NCBI RefSeq assembly: GCF_030547005.1
Contig: NZ_JAUOPN010000001.1
Location: forward strand, 372,001 to 436,000
DNA: 64,000 nt
Source: Maribacter sp. 1_MG-2023
Lineage (GTDB): Bacteria; Bacteroidota; Bacteroidia; Flavobacteriales; Flavobacteriaceae
Direction of reading: 5' to 3'
Part shown: positions 8,841 through 18,845 of the stretch, in pieces
Layout of the letters: the number at the start of each line of letters is the position of its first letter
How positions within the stretch are numbered: position 1 is the first letter of the stretch
Notes under the pieces: generated by a model
The model's database searches: none
Seen by the model: the letters and a program-made list of their open reading frames with translations, nothing else
Told to the model about the DNA's origin: nothing
Program-made: the position numbers and the translations under genes

Positions 8841-11800
8841 ATGATTATGAAAAAACAATTTTTTGAATTTTTAAAGAAATGCTTTCTGTCGGGACTGTTC
8901 TTTGCCCTACTAAGCATGAACAGCGCAATTGGTCAAGAGACCATTTCGGGAACAGTAACAGATAACTTAGGACCTGTAGTTGGGGCTAATGTTTTGGTAA
9001 AGGGATCTACTAATGGTTCACAGACCGATTTCGATGGTAATTTTTCTATTCAAGCATCTCCAGATGATGTTTTGGTAATATCATATATAGGATATGCCTC
9101 TCAGTCTATTAAGGTCGGAAATCAAAAAACAATAAATGTTGTATTAGCTGAAGATGCAAGTTTATTAGACGAGGTAGTAGTAATAGGTTATGGTACTTCT
9201 AAAAAGAGCGATCTTACCGGTGCCGTTTCTCAAGTAACAGCAAAATCATTTGAAAACCAACCATTAACTCGTGTAGAAGATGCATTGCAAGGTAGAGCGG
9301 CAGGGGTGTCGGTTTCTGGATCTGGAGCACCAGGCGCAGGTATTAAAGTAAGGGTTAGAGGGGTAAATTCTATAACAGGTAATAATGACCCTCTTGTAGT
9401 AGTAGATGGTGTTTTTGGTGGTGATTTAAGAACGATCAACCCAAATGATATTGCCTCTATAGAGGTGCTAAAAGATGCTTCTTCACTAGCAATTTACGGT
9501 TCTAGGGCTTCGAATGGGGTGATTTTGGTGACCACTAAGAAAGGAGCAGGAAAGGCCAAAATAAGTTTTGATCACTTCGTATCTATAAGTAGTCAAGCAA
9601 GAAGTATAGAAACGTTGGGTTCTGGTGATTTTGCTAGACAAAAAAATGCAGGGTTAATTGCAAACGGAGCAGACCCAGCATATACAGAACAACAAATATC
9701 TGCTCTTGACGCGAACCCAATCAATTACGAAGATCAATTGTTTCAAACAGGTATAGGTACAAATACGCAGTTGGCAGTAAGTGGGGGCAAAGATGATTTA
9801 AGATACTTTGTTTCTGGTAACTATGTAAACCAAACTGGTACGGTTATAACTAATGAATATGAGCGATTCTCTTTACGTTCTAATATTAGTTTAAATGTAA
9901 CAGATAAATTATCGGTAGGTATAAATTTATACGGTAGTAGAGAATCAGAAGTAAATAATCCAGATGATTTTAACCGTTTTAAAGGAAGTAGTATCTTAAA
10001 GACGCTTACATGGGATCCTACATTACCTGTACAAGACAGTGATGGTAATTTTATTACAAGTTCAAATTTTGCAAACAATGGTTTTAACCCCATTGGTACA
10101 CTTTTAAGAAGTAACAGAGATCGTGCTGCAGATCGTTTAAATACGAATATTAATGTTGGCTATAAATTCACGGATCATTTTAAATATAGTCTTGTTGTCG
10201 GTGCGTCAACAATTAATCAAAATGTTGAATCTTTTATACGAGACGATAACCCTACCGATGCTAATCCTAATCATACCCGTGTTTCCTACGATAATTTCAG
10301 AAACACAAGTCATCAAGTAAGTAATATTCTTAATTATAATAATAGTTTTAATAAGCATAATCTTGACGTTACAGGTGTATATGAATTTCAAGGAGACCGT
10401 AATACTTTTAATGGTTACAACACATTTGCTATAGCTACTGGCGGTATATATTTAGCTGATAATGAAGATCAAGCGAGAGAAAATTTCTATAATGATGGTA
10501 ATCAAAATTCAATACAATCATATTTAGGTCGTGTTCAATACAATTATAACAGTGCGCTTTACTTAACAGGTTCTATGCGTATCGATGAATCGTCAAGGTT
10601 TGCAAAAGGTAATAGAACTGGGTATTTTCCTTCTGGGGCAATTGCTTATAGTTTTAATAACATGCCATTTATTGAAAATGGTAAAACACTAAGTAGTTTA
10701 AAGTTAAGAGCTGGCTGGGGTCAGGTAGGTAATCAGAATATAAACTCTACAGCACGTTTTTCATTGACTAACGATGCCGGTAATTATCCTTTTGACGGTT
10801 CTACCTTGGTATCTGGTTCAACACTTACACAAGTTGGGAATCCAAATTTAACATGGGAAACAACTTCACAAACAAATATTGGTGTTGATATGGGGTTCTT
10901 TAGTGGTAGACTTAATGCTTCGGTAGATTATTTTAGTAAGACAACTGAAGACCTATTATTAAGAACAATAATTCCGGGTACATCTTTTGCAAAATTTGAA
11001 AATGCAGGGGTAGTTGAAAATCAAGGTATAGATTTGACATTGTCCGGCACAATTGTTCAAAATGATAATTTCACTTGGGATTCATCTTTTAACCTTTCTC
11101 ACGTAACGAACGAAGTAACTGAATTGGTAAACGATGTTGATCAAATATTAGGAAATATTAGACCGGTAGATGGTACTGAAAATTCTATAAATGTAATAGA
11201 GCTTGGTCAACCGCTAGGTCAATTTTACGGTCTTACATTTTTAGGTACTTGGAAATCAACCGATGATTTACCAGAAGGTATACAAGCAGGTGATGCAAGA
11301 TATTTGACTGATGACGAGGGTAATTCTGTTTTCTCTACCATTGGTAATGGGTTGCCAACCTTAACATGGGGTTTTAATAACACATTTAACTATAAAAATT
11401 TGAGCCTGAACGTCTTCGTAAACGCTGCGCATAATTTTGATGTTTATAATCAAGTTGCAGCGGCTATTAATGGTGGTGCCGGTGATTTTAGAGATGACCT
11501 TTCTCCGTTAAGTGTAAATAAATGGACTCCGCAAAATGAAACAGATTTACCACGTAGAGGTTCACTAAATGTTTTGAATTCTTCTCGATATGTTGAAGAT
11601 GGTAGTTTTATTCGATTAAGTAATCTAAAATTAGGTTACACATTTGAAGATATCATTAAAAATGTTGAAAGTCTTCAAGTTTATGTCAGTGGGCAAAACT
11701 TACTGCTACTTACCGATTATAGTGGTTATGACCCAGAGGTATCTTCTACACCTGTTAATCAAGATTTAAATAATACAGATGCTGGAGCCGGTATTGATAT

Positions 11801-11855
11801 AGGGGCTTACCCTAACCCAAGAACATTGACATTAGGTCTTAAACTTCAGTTTTAA
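8841..11855 (+). CDS. susC: SusC/RagA-type TonB-dependent outer membrane transporter (first pair)
   Basis: A 1004-residue protein with a signal peptide ending near IGQ (residue 31), a carboxypeptidase-regulatory-like N-terminal domain (GTVTDNLGPVVGANVLVKG), the SusC hallmark LDEVVVIGYG before the plug, and a C-terminal 22-strand barrel type ending in aromatic LKLQF. It imports oligosaccharides across the outer membrane with its SusD partner, encoded 11 bases downstream. A second ATG two codons in (8847) is an equally good start. Substrate is inferred from the locus (galactan oligosaccharide), not from the sequence. Confidence 0.95.
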   Translation: MIMKKQFFEFLKKCFLSGLFFALLSMNSAIGQETISGTVTDNLGPVVGANVLVKGSTNGSQTDFDGNFSIQASPDDVLVISYIGYASQSIKVGNQKTINVVLAEDASLLDEVVVIGYGTSKKSDLTGAVSQVTAKSFENQPLTRVEDALQGRAAGVSVSGSGAPGAGIKVRVRGVNSITGNNDPLVVVDGVFGGDLRTINPNDIASIEVLKDASSLAIYGSRASNGVILVTTKKGAGKAKISFDHFVSISSQARSIETLGSGDFARQKNAGLIANGADPAYTEQQISALDANPINYEDQLFQTGIGTNTQLAVSGGKDDLRYFVSGNYVNQTGTVITNEYERFSLRSNISLNVTDKLSVGINLYGSRESEVNNPDDFNRFKGSSILKTLTWDPTLPVQDSDGNFITSSNFANNGFNPIGTLLRSNRDRAADRLNTNINVGYKFTDHFKYSLVVGASTINQNVESFIRDDNPTDANPNHTRVSYDNFRNTSHQVSNILNYNNSFNKHNLDVTGVYEFQGDRNTFNGYNTFAIATGGIYLADNEDQARENFYNDGNQNSIQSYLGRVQYNYNSALYLTGSMRIDESSRFAKGNRTGYFPSGAIAYSFNNMPFIENGKTLSSLKLRAGWGQVGNQNINSTARFSLTNDAGNYPFDGSTLVSGSTLTQVGNPNLTWETTSQTNIGVDMGFFSGRLNASVDYFSKTTEDLLLRTIIPGTSFAKFENAGVVENQGIDLTLSGTIVQNDNFTWDSSFNLSHVTNEVTELVNDVDQILGNIRPVDGTENSINVIELGQPLGQFYGLTFLGTWKSTDDLPEGIQAGDARYLTDDEGNSVFSTIGNGLPTLTWGFNNTFNYKNLSLNVFVNAAHNFDVYNQVAAAINGGAGDFRDDLSPLSVNKWTPQNETDLPRRGSLNVLNSSRYVEDGSFIRLSNLKLGYTFEDIIKNVESLQVYVSGQNLLLLTDYSGYDPEVSSTPVNQDLNNTDAGAGIDIGAYPNPRTLTLGLKLQF

Positions 11856-11866
11856 AAAAAAAGAAT

Positions 11867-13384
11867 ATGAAAAATTATAAGAATAAAAAAAGTATAGTGA
11901 AAAGACTTGGTTATGCAAGTTTGTTCGTAGCTATTTCTGCAACCGTTTTACAAGGTTGTGCAAATTTAGATCCAGACCCGGTAGAGTTTAATCTGCCACC
12001 AGAATCTTTTGCAAGTTTAACCGATTTCGACAAGGGTATTACGGGTATTTACAGTACGTTGTTAAGTGCGGCCCAATGGACAACCTTTTATGCTGCTTCT
12101 TGGGCAGGAGATGATATCACGACTCATTTTGCCAGTAATAAAGCAGATTTTAGACAGTTCGACCAGCGTGTGGTACAATCTACAAACGGACGTTTATTAA
12201 ACAATTGGAATGCGATTTATAATATAGTAAATACTGCGAATTCTCTATTAGAAAGATCACAGGGAATGGAGAATTTAGATGTTGATCAAGATCGTTTAAA
12301 TATATTGATCGGTGAGGTTTATTTTCTAAGAGGTATGGCACTTTTTCATGCAACACGGGTTCATGGTAAAATTCCTATACCGTTAACAGCTATACCAGAT
12401 CCTAATATTGGTTTATCTGAGCAGACAGATGTTTATCTTCAGATCGAATCTGATTTTATGGAAGCTGAGATGAGATTGCCAGATATTTATCCAGGGCAAG
12501 AAGCTGGCGCTCCTAGACCTAATAAGGGTTCTGCAAAATCATTATTGGCAAGACTGTATTTAGATTGGGCAGGTTTTCCTGTAAAAGATGCTAGTAAATA
12601 TACTAGCGCAGCAACAAAAGCTAAAGAGGTTATTGATAATGCTGCACTTTATCAATTTGAACTATCAGATAATTTAGAAGATTTATGGAAGGTAGCTAAC
12701 CGATTTAATAGCGAAAGTGTATTTACGATTACATATTGTGGGGCATGTGGTTTTAATACGGCAAATTTAAAAGACGGTATATTAGGTCTACCTAGTGATT
12801 TTGGAGGTTGGCAAGAGACTTTTGCTGAAATCAAATATTTCGAAGATTTCCCTGAAGGAGCACGTAAAGAAGCTACCTATAGAACTGATTTGGATTACAC
12901 CACTTTTAGTGATCAAAAAAGTCCAATTTTCAAAAAAATAGCCGGACCTGTAAATGATTTACCTGCAGCTGCATTCATTACCGATAGAAATGATTTTTAT
13001 ATGCGTTACGCTGAGGTATTATTGATATATGCCGAAGCTTCAGGTAGATCAGGTGCATCAAGTGCAGATGCTTGGGAAGCATTGAATATGATTAGAAGAA
13101 GAGCAGAAGGTTTACCATATGCAATTGCAGATGCTAGCATCGATGTAACTAGTGGTGATTTAGCAGAATTTGCTTTCACTGAAAGAAAATGGGAGTTCGC
13201 AGGTGAATATCTTAGATGGTTTGATCTTGTTAGAATGGAAAAAGTAGAAGAAGCATTAATAGCGAGAGATTCACCAGGTACAATTCAAGAACATAATGAA
13301 ATACAAGGTAGCCTAGGTACCAATAATTATTTCTCACCGGTACCACAAGCAATAATTGATTTAAACCCAAACTTGGGTAATTAA
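11867..13384 (+). CDS. susD: SusD/RagB-family surface glycan-binding lipoprotein (first pair)
   Basis: A 505-residue lipoprotein; the lipobox LQGC places the lipidated Cys near residue 31. RagB/SusD features include the TPR-rich N-terminal half (YFLRGMALFHATRVHGKIPI) and the C-terminal region ending FSPVPQAIIDLNPNLGN. It forms the lid of the SusC transporter and binds glycan. It follows susC by 11 bases and is closed by a strong terminator at 13408..13445. Confidence 0.95.
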   Translation: MKNYKNKKSIVKRLGYASLFVAISATVLQGCANLDPDPVEFNLPPESFASLTDFDKGITGIYSTLLSAAQWTTFYAASWAGDDITTHFASNKADFRQFDQRVVQSTNGRLLNNWNAIYNIVNTANSLLERSQGMENLDVDQDRLNILIGEVYFLRGMALFHATRVHGKIPIPLTAIPDPNIGLSEQTDVYLQIESDFMEAEMRLPDIYPGQEAGAPRPNKGSAKSLLARLYLDWAGFPVKDASKYTSAATKAKEVIDNAALYQFELSDNLEDLWKVANRFNSESVFTITYCGACGFNTANLKDGILGLPSDFGGWQETFAEIKYFEDFPEGARKEATYRTDLDYTTFSDQKSPIFKKIAGPVNDLPAAAFITDRNDFYMRYAEVLLIYAEASGRSGASSADAWEALNMIRRRAEGLPYAIADASIDVTSGDLAEFAFTERKWEFAGEYLRWFDLVRMEKVEEALIARDSPGTIQEHNEIQGSLGTNNYFSPVPQAIIDLNPNLGN

Positions 13385-13389
13385 AATAG

Positions 13390-13400
13390 TTGAGTTAGTT
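13390..13400 (+). repeat. TTGAGTTAGTT element before terminator
   Basis: The 11-base sequence TTGAGTTAGTT lies 6 bases after the susD stop and 8 bases before a terminator hairpin. The same 11 bases, in the sense orientation of the upstream gene, occur before the terminators of the second susD (26235..26245) and of the DUF4197 gene (two copies at 53578..53604). Confidence 0.6.
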
Positions 13401-13407
13401 TTAGTTT

Positions 13408-13445
13408 AATAACGGTGAACTTTAAATTGTTCACCGTTATTTTTT
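13408..13445 (+). terminator. Intrinsic terminator after susD
   Basis: A perfect 13-base stem (AATAACGGTGAAC / GTTCACCGTTATT) with an 8-base loop followed by T residues. It separates susD from the VCBS gene, which therefore needs its own promoter or read-through. Confidence 0.9.
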
Positions 13446-13539
13446 AATACCTAATGCATTCTCTCGAAAATAGGAATAGTTATTATATACACTTATTTTA
13501 AAGACTTTATTATAAGCTATGCAAGTCAAATACTTAAAG

Positions 13540-16500
13540 ATGAATAATTCATTTATAAAACCTTGTTTTTATGTGTTAGCATTTTTTTCTTTTTCATGTA
13601 ATTCTGTTTCAGATGATAAAAAAGAAAATACAGAAGTAAATTCTCCTAAATTATTCACTGAAATTACCTCTGCCAGTTCTGGCATACATTTTAACAATAC
13701 ACTTGAAGAAACGATAGAATCTAATTACTATCAATATATGTACACCTATATAGGTGCAGGGGTAGCAGCTGGTGATATAAATAACGACGGCTTAGTTGAT
13801 CTTTATTTTACGGCAAATTCATCACCAGATAAGCTCTATCTAAATTTAGGTGATTTAAAATTTAGAGATATCACTGAAGAAGCTGGTATTTTAAATCTTC
13901 CCGGTTTTAATACAGGTGTAACTATGGCTGATATCAATGGCGATGGTTTATTAGATATTCATGTAGCTCGTGGTGGTTGGTTGGATCAAAATGGTCAATT
14001 CGATAACTTAGTATACCTAAATAATGGAGATTTAACTTTTGAAGAAAAAGCTAAAGAAATAGGTCTAGCAGATGGTAACAGAACAATACAGGCTACTTTC
14101 TTTGATTTTGATAGGGATAATGACCTAGATGTCTATATTTCTAATACACCAGATATAACGAGCAGAACTAAAATAGTAGATTTAAGTAAAGTGCATAGTA
14201 ACCCAAAAACTATGGAGCTAAAAGGTAGTGATCGGCTTTATGAAAATGATGGTAATGGACATTTTACGGATATTTCTTTAAAAGCAGGATTATATTATGA
14301 CATCGGTTTTGGCTTAAATCCACAAGTTGGTGATCTTAACAATGATGGTTGGTTAGATATCTATGTTTGTAATGATTTTAATTATCCTGATTTGGCTTAT
14401 ATAAATAATGCTGATGGCACATTTAAAGAGTCTAGTAAAACCATGTTTAAACATATGTCTTTTAATAGCATGGGAAGTGATTTTGTAGATATTGATAATG
14501 ACGGGCAATTAGATTTACTTACGTTAGATATGAACCCCGAAGACTACAAAAGGGCTAAATTGAATATGGGTATGATGCCAATTAGTCAATTTGAAATGAT
14601 GGTAGATCAAGGGTACCATCATCAGTATGTTCATAATATGCTGCAAATGAATAATGGTAACGGTTCTTTTAGTGAAATATCTAAAATGGCAGGTGTTGCC
14701 GATACCGACTGGTCTTGGGCAGTTTTAGCAGCCGATTTTAATTTAGATGGCCTTAATGATATTTTTATAACTAATGGTATTTACAGAGATGTAATGAATC
14801 GTGATGTTATAGAGAAAACTATGGATATACTTCGTTCAAGGGGCAGAAAACCTACAGAGCAAGATTTTTTAGAGTATACCAACATGTTGCCACAACAAAA
14901 ATTAAAAAACTATTTTTTTAAAAATAATGGAAATCATACATTTTCAAATTCTACCAATGATTGGGCTACTATTTCACCATCGCTATCTAATGGGGCAACT
15001 TATGCCGATTTAGACAATGACGGTGATCTTGAAATTATTGTAAATAATATTAACCAGAAAGCGACAATTTTAAAAAATAATTCGATAGAACAAAAATATG
15101 GTGATTTTATAAAAATAAATTTAGAAGGGAAAGATCAGAATACCTATGGGGTTGGTTCAAAAGTCACCTTAGTTTTTGATAATCATTCAATACAATCGAA
15201 AGAATTGACAAATACAAGAGGTTTTTTGTCTTCGGTTTCGAACACGCTTCATTTTGGACTGCCAAAAAATAAAAAACCAAATAAAATAATAGTGCAATGG
15301 GCTGACAATAGTATTAAAGAGTATCAAAAATTCAATATTAATCAAACAAATAAATTAAACTACTTAGAAGGTGTTGCTAGTACCATTAACAAAGATTTAA
15401 AGAAGCCAATATTTGAAAAGCAATCGTATGCTTTTGAACATAAAGAAGAATATTTCAACGACTATGATTTACAGAAGCTATTACCACATAAATTATCACA
15501 AAATGGCCCTGGTTTAGCTGTAGGCGATATTAATGGAGATGGAAATGAAGAGGTATATATTGGTGGAGGAAAAAACCAAGCAGGTCAGTTAATTGCATTT
15601 GGGGAATCTAAAGAAAGTCTGTTATCAATACAAACGTTCGAAAATGATAAGATGTACGAAGATCAAAGTGCTAGTTTTTTTGATGCCGATGGTGATGGTG
15701 ATTTAGATCTTTATGTAGTTAGCGGGAGTTATGAGAATTATAGAAATACAAGATTCGCTCAAGACCGATTATACTTAAATAATGGAGAGGGTAGATTTAC
15801 AAAGTCCCTAACGGCATTGCCAGAAATAACGTCATCTGGTTCTGTGGTTGTTTCTGGTGACTTTGATAACGACGGAGATTTAGATCTCTTTGTTGGCGGT
15901 AGGGTAATACCAGGGCAGTATCCGTTTATGCCATCAAGTTATATTTTACAAAACAATGAAGGTGAATTTTCTCGTGTAGAACATAAATTAGCTCCTGAAT
16001 TAGAAAAAATAGGTATGGTAACCGATGCCCAATGGGTAGATATAAATAATGATCAGTTTTTAGATTTGGTCGTTACCGGAGAGTGGATGGGTATTGAGAT
16101 ATTCGTCAATGAATCGGGTGCGTTTAAAAAGAGTGATGCATATAGAACCTTATCTAAATCGATAGGGTGGTGGAATAAAATTGAAGTAAAAGATATTGAT
16201 GCTGATGGTGATTTAGATATCATAGCTGGTAACGTAGGTTTAAACCATAAACTAAAGGCAAGTTATGAAGATCCATTATTAATATTTGCTAATGACTATG
16301 ATCGAAATGGTTCTGTTGATATAGTTATTGCAAAGGAAATTGAAGGTAAGAACATGCCGATTAGAGGAAAAGTAGATTTAGCGAAACAAATGCCTTATTT
16401 GGTAAACCGTATAGATACGCATGAACAATTTGCCAATTTAAATTTAGATGAGATTTTAGGAGGAAAAGTAGGAGAACCTTTGTATGCCGCAACAGAATTT

Positions 16501-16875
16501 AGGTCTGGTATATTTATTAATGCGGACAATAATTCTTTTACCTTTCAGCCTTTTGAAGATCGAATTCAACAATCTGTAATAAACAGTATTTTATTTGAAG
16601 ATTTTGATGGTGATGGTATACAAGATCTGCTACTTGCAGGAAACAATTACCAAACAGAGGTAGAAACTACTCGTGGCGATTCAGGTATAGGCTCTTTTTT
16701 AAAAGGTGGTGAAAAAGGGGAGTTTAGCCTAGTATCACATTTAGATTCTGGTTTTTTTGTAGATAAAGACGTAAGAAATATGAGTTTTTTAAAATCTAGA
16801 AAGCAGGCTAGAGTAGTGGTTGCCAATAATAATGGGGTACATGATTTTTTTAAGCTACAATTTAAAAGTAACTAA
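13540..16875 (+). CDS. VCBS/FG-GAP repeat and ASPIC/UnbV lipoprotein (CRTAC1-like)
   Basis: About 1111 residues from the ATG at 13540, which gives a proper lipoprotein signal (FFSFSC); a start seven codons earlier is less suitable. At least 14 calcium-loop-like repeats of DxDxDGxxD form are spread along the chain (for example DINNDGLVD, DADGDGDLD, DFDNDGDLD), which suggests beta-propeller domains. An ASPIC/UnbV-like segment lies mid-protein (GVGSKVTLVF, then FGLPKNKKPNKIIVQW). It is probably surface-exposed. A paralogue at 31595..34936 has the same repeat order and C-terminal motif. Proteins of this type often accompany SusC/SusD pairs in Bacteroidota, but the role is not established. Confidence 0.87.
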   Translation: MNNSFIKPCFYVLAFFSFSCNSVSDDKKENTEVNSPKLFTEITSASSGIHFNNTLEETIESNYYQYMYTYIGAGVAAGDINNDGLVDLYFTANSSPDKLYLNLGDLKFRDITEEAGILNLPGFNTGVTMADINGDGLLDIHVARGGWLDQNGQFDNLVYLNNGDLTFEEKAKEIGLADGNRTIQATFFDFDRDNDLDVYISNTPDITSRTKIVDLSKVHSNPKTMELKGSDRLYENDGNGHFTDISLKAGLYYDIGFGLNPQVGDLNNDGWLDIYVCNDFNYPDLAYINNADGTFKESSKTMFKHMSFNSMGSDFVDIDNDGQLDLLTLDMNPEDYKRAKLNMGMMPISQFEMMVDQGYHHQYVHNMLQMNNGNGSFSEISKMAGVADTDWSWAVLAADFNLDGLNDIFITNGIYRDVMNRDVIEKTMDILRSRGRKPTEQDFLEYTNMLPQQKLKNYFFKNNGNHTFSNSTNDWATISPSLSNGATYADLDNDGDLEIIVNNINQKATILKNNSIEQKYGDFIKINLEGKDQNTYGVGSKVTLVFDNHSIQSKELTNTRGFLSSVSNTLHFGLPKNKKPNKIIVQWADNSIKEYQKFNINQTNKLNYLEGVASTINKDLKKPIFEKQSYAFEHKEEYFNDYDLQKLLPHKLSQNGPGLAVGDINGDGNEEVYIGGGKNQAGQLIAFGESKESLLSIQTFENDKMYEDQSASFFDADGDGDLDLYVVSGSYENYRNTRFAQDRLYLNNGEGRFTKSLTALPEITSSGSVVVSGDFDNDGDLDLFVGGRVIPGQYPFMPSSYILQNNEGEFSRVEHKLAPELEKIGMVTDAQWVDINNDQFLDLVVTGEWMGIEIFVNESGAFKKSDAYRTLSKSIGWWNKIEVKDIDADGDLDIIAGNVGLNHKLKASYEDPLLIFANDYDRNGSVDIVIAKEIEGKNMPIRGKVDLAKQMPYLVNRIDTHEQFANLNLDEILGGKVGEPLYAATEFRSGIFINADNNSFTFQPFEDRIQQSVINSILFEDFDGDGIQDLLLAGNNYQTEVETTRGDSGIGSFLKGGEKGEFSLVSHLDSGFFVDKDVRNMSFLKSRKQARVVVANNNGVHDFFKLQFKSN

Positions 16876-17012
16876 ATAATTAGCACTTCACGCGAACTTA
16901 ATTGCTATATACAACTGAAATTATATTTAAATAATAATACAACTAAACTATTTTGAACCAAAATACGCCTATAACAATCAGGTATAATAGTACATGATGA
17001 TTATAAGGAAGT

Positions 17013-17045
17013 AAAAGCCTTAATAATTAAACATTAAGGCTTTTT
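17013..17045. terminator. Bidirectional intrinsic terminator
   Basis: An 11-base stem AAAGCCTTAAT / ATTAAGGCTTT with A and T tracts on its two sides. It lies between the convergent VCBS gene (plus) and aldolase gene (minus) and can end both. Confidence 0.85.
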
Positions 17046-17070
17046 AAATTAATGGTCGTAAGAATATAAT

Positions 17071-17697
17071 TTATACTGCTTCTTTAAATTTTCTAAAATG
17101 CTTGGCTAACGCTTCCCAATCATTCTTTTTTATCATTTCTGGGTCAAAAAGTAAACCGCCCATACCAAATGCTTTTGCACCAGCTTTTTTAAACTCTTCT
17201 ATGTTTTCTAGCGAAACTCCACCTGTCGGCATATAATCTATAAAGTCTAATGGGGCTGCTACATTAGCTATATAGCTAGGACCAAGGTTTGCTGAAGGAA
17301 AAACTTTAACCATTTTTGCACCTAATTTCCATGCGGTATAGATTTCTGTTGGTGAGAACGCCCCAGGAAAAACAGGAACATCTTTTTTAACACAAAAACG
17401 AATTACGTTTTTATTTACAATTGGGGTTACTATAAAAGAAGCACCCGCTTTCAATGCCTTTTTAGCATCTTTTTTGGTGAGTACGGTACCACAACCAATA
17501 TTTAATTTACCTTCAAATTCATTTACTAAAGCCTCAATGATCTGGTAAACATCTGGACTATTTCTTGTGATCTCTAAATTTGTAAAACCTTCGCTTACGA
17601 AGGTTCTGGCAATATTTAATACTGTCTCTTGGTCATAGCCCCTTAAAATACCAACAATAGGAGTTTCTGTAAAAAGCACTTCTGAAAATTCTTTCAT
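17071..17697 (-). CDS. dgoA: 2-dehydro-3-deoxy-6-phosphogalactonate (KDPGal/KDPG) aldolase
   Basis: A 208-residue class I aldolase that cleaves KDPGal or KDPG to pyruvate and glyceraldehyde-3-phosphate. Schiff-base Lys131 lies in MVKVFPS; Glu42 in LEIT is the likely general base; PTGGVS near residue 187 binds phosphate. It starts 2 bases after the stop of the lactonase, so both are co-transcribed. With the dehydratase and kinase encoded at 36741..38869 it completes the lower De Ley-Doudoroff route, which argues for the galacto isomer; the sequence alone does not separate KDPGal from KDPG. Confidence 0.9.
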   Translation of the reverse strand: MKEFSEVLFTETPIVGILRGYDQETVLNIARTFVSEGFTNLEITRNSPDVYQIIEALVNEFEGKLNIGCGTVLTKKDAKKALKAGASFIVTPIVNKNVIRFCVKKDVPVFPGAFSPTEIYTAWKLGAKMVKVFPSANLGPSYIANVAAPLDFIDYMPTGGVSLENIEEFKKAGAKAFGMGGLLFDPEMIKKNDWEALAKHFRKFKEAV

Positions 17698-17699
17698 AT

Positions 17700-18716
17700 T
17701 TAATTTAATTTTATTCTTAAGATGAGTTCATGGCATGAAACATACAATACTGACTCATCTTCGTTGAATACACAATTAGATGTTAGCTTGTCTGTTTTGA
17801 TCGTGCCTAAATGATTGCCGTTTTTGTTTATTACAAAAACACCGTCTGGGCCTGTTAGAAATATGGTACCGTCTTTTTTAATGGCCATACCATCTGGTTT
17901 TTGTTTAGAAATACTCTTGTCTAATGCTTCTTGAAGGTCTAAAACAATCTTTTCATTAGTTAAATGACCTCCTTCAGAAATATCATAACTAACGAATAAC
18001 GGAGGGTTTGAATTCGCAATATATAATTTTGAACCATCTGGAGATAAGCCTATTCCATTGGGTGTTGGCCATTTAGATGTTAGTAGTTTAACTTCTCTAT
18101 TCGTACCGATCATATAGACTCCTTCAAATTCTAATTCTTTAGAACCTTCTTCTAGCCCAAAATTGGGGTCTGTAAAATAAATATTACCTTTTTTATCGAT
18201 TACTAAATCGTTTGGAGCGTTGAACTTTTTACCTTCAAATTCGCTGGCAATTACCTCAAATTCAGAAACAGGGTTTTTATAATCTCCTAGATAACGTGCA
18301 ACCACCCTATCTCCGGTTTGACAAAGAATTAGATTGTTTTCTTGGTCTAAAAACATACCATTAGAGCCTTGAAGTTTTTTGTCTTTACCAGTATAGCCAC
18401 TTGGATTTAAAAATTGAACTGCTCCTTTTTCTTCTGTCCACTTATAGTTGATATTCTGTGGTACGTCAGAAAATAATAAACATTGTTCATCAGTAATCCA
18501 AACCGGACCTTCTGTCCATACATAACCATCTGCAATAACTTCAATTTTAGTCGATTGTGGTACATGATTGTAAAAAGAGTTATCTTTTTTTTCTAAATAT
18601 CCAATAGTAGGGTATGATGTAGTTTCTATTATTATGGTGGATGGTTTTTTGTGATTGTTATTTTTACATCCAACAAAAAATGTAATTACGATAATGAGCT
18701 TAAAAATAGATTTCAT
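17700..18716 (-). CDS. SMP-30/gluconolactonase-family lactonase, lipoprotein
   Basis: A 338-residue beta-propeller lactonase with a lipoprotein signal (lipobox FVGC, Cys17), so it is expected at the inner or outer membrane facing the periplasm. Family metal-site segments are visible: WTEGPVW with Glu69, FNAPNDLVID, and PTPNGIGLSPDGSKLY. It would open a sugar lactone such as galactono-lactone. It lies 2 bases upstream of the aldolase and 129 bases downstream of the DUF6786-like gene. A periplasmic lactonase combined with an ACS-type sugar-acid transporter (35425..36726) suggests that oxidation happens outside the cytoplasm. Confidence 0.85.
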   Translation of the reverse strand: MKSIFKLIIVITFFVGCKNNNHKKPSTIIIETTSYPTIGYLEKKDNSFYNHVPQSTKIEVIADGYVWTEGPVWITDEQCLLFSDVPQNINYKWTEEKGAVQFLNPSGYTGKDKKLQGSNGMFLDQENNLILCQTGDRVVARYLGDYKNPVSEFEVIASEFEGKKFNAPNDLVIDKKGNIYFTDPNFGLEEGSKELEFEGVYMIGTNREVKLLTSKWPTPNGIGLSPDGSKLYIANSNPPLFVSYDISEGGHLTNEKIVLDLQEALDKSISKQKPDGMAIKKDGTIFLTGPDGVFVINKNGNHLGTIKTDKLTSNCVFNEDESVLYVSCHELILRIKLN

Positions 18717-18845
18717 TTATTTTTGATTGATGTGTGTTCTTATTTATCTATTTAGAACAAATAATTTAATTGAGTTAATGTTATTAGTATAACTTAGATT
18801 TAGGACTGTTCTTAAATATGATGACAAGCTGATTATTTTATAAAA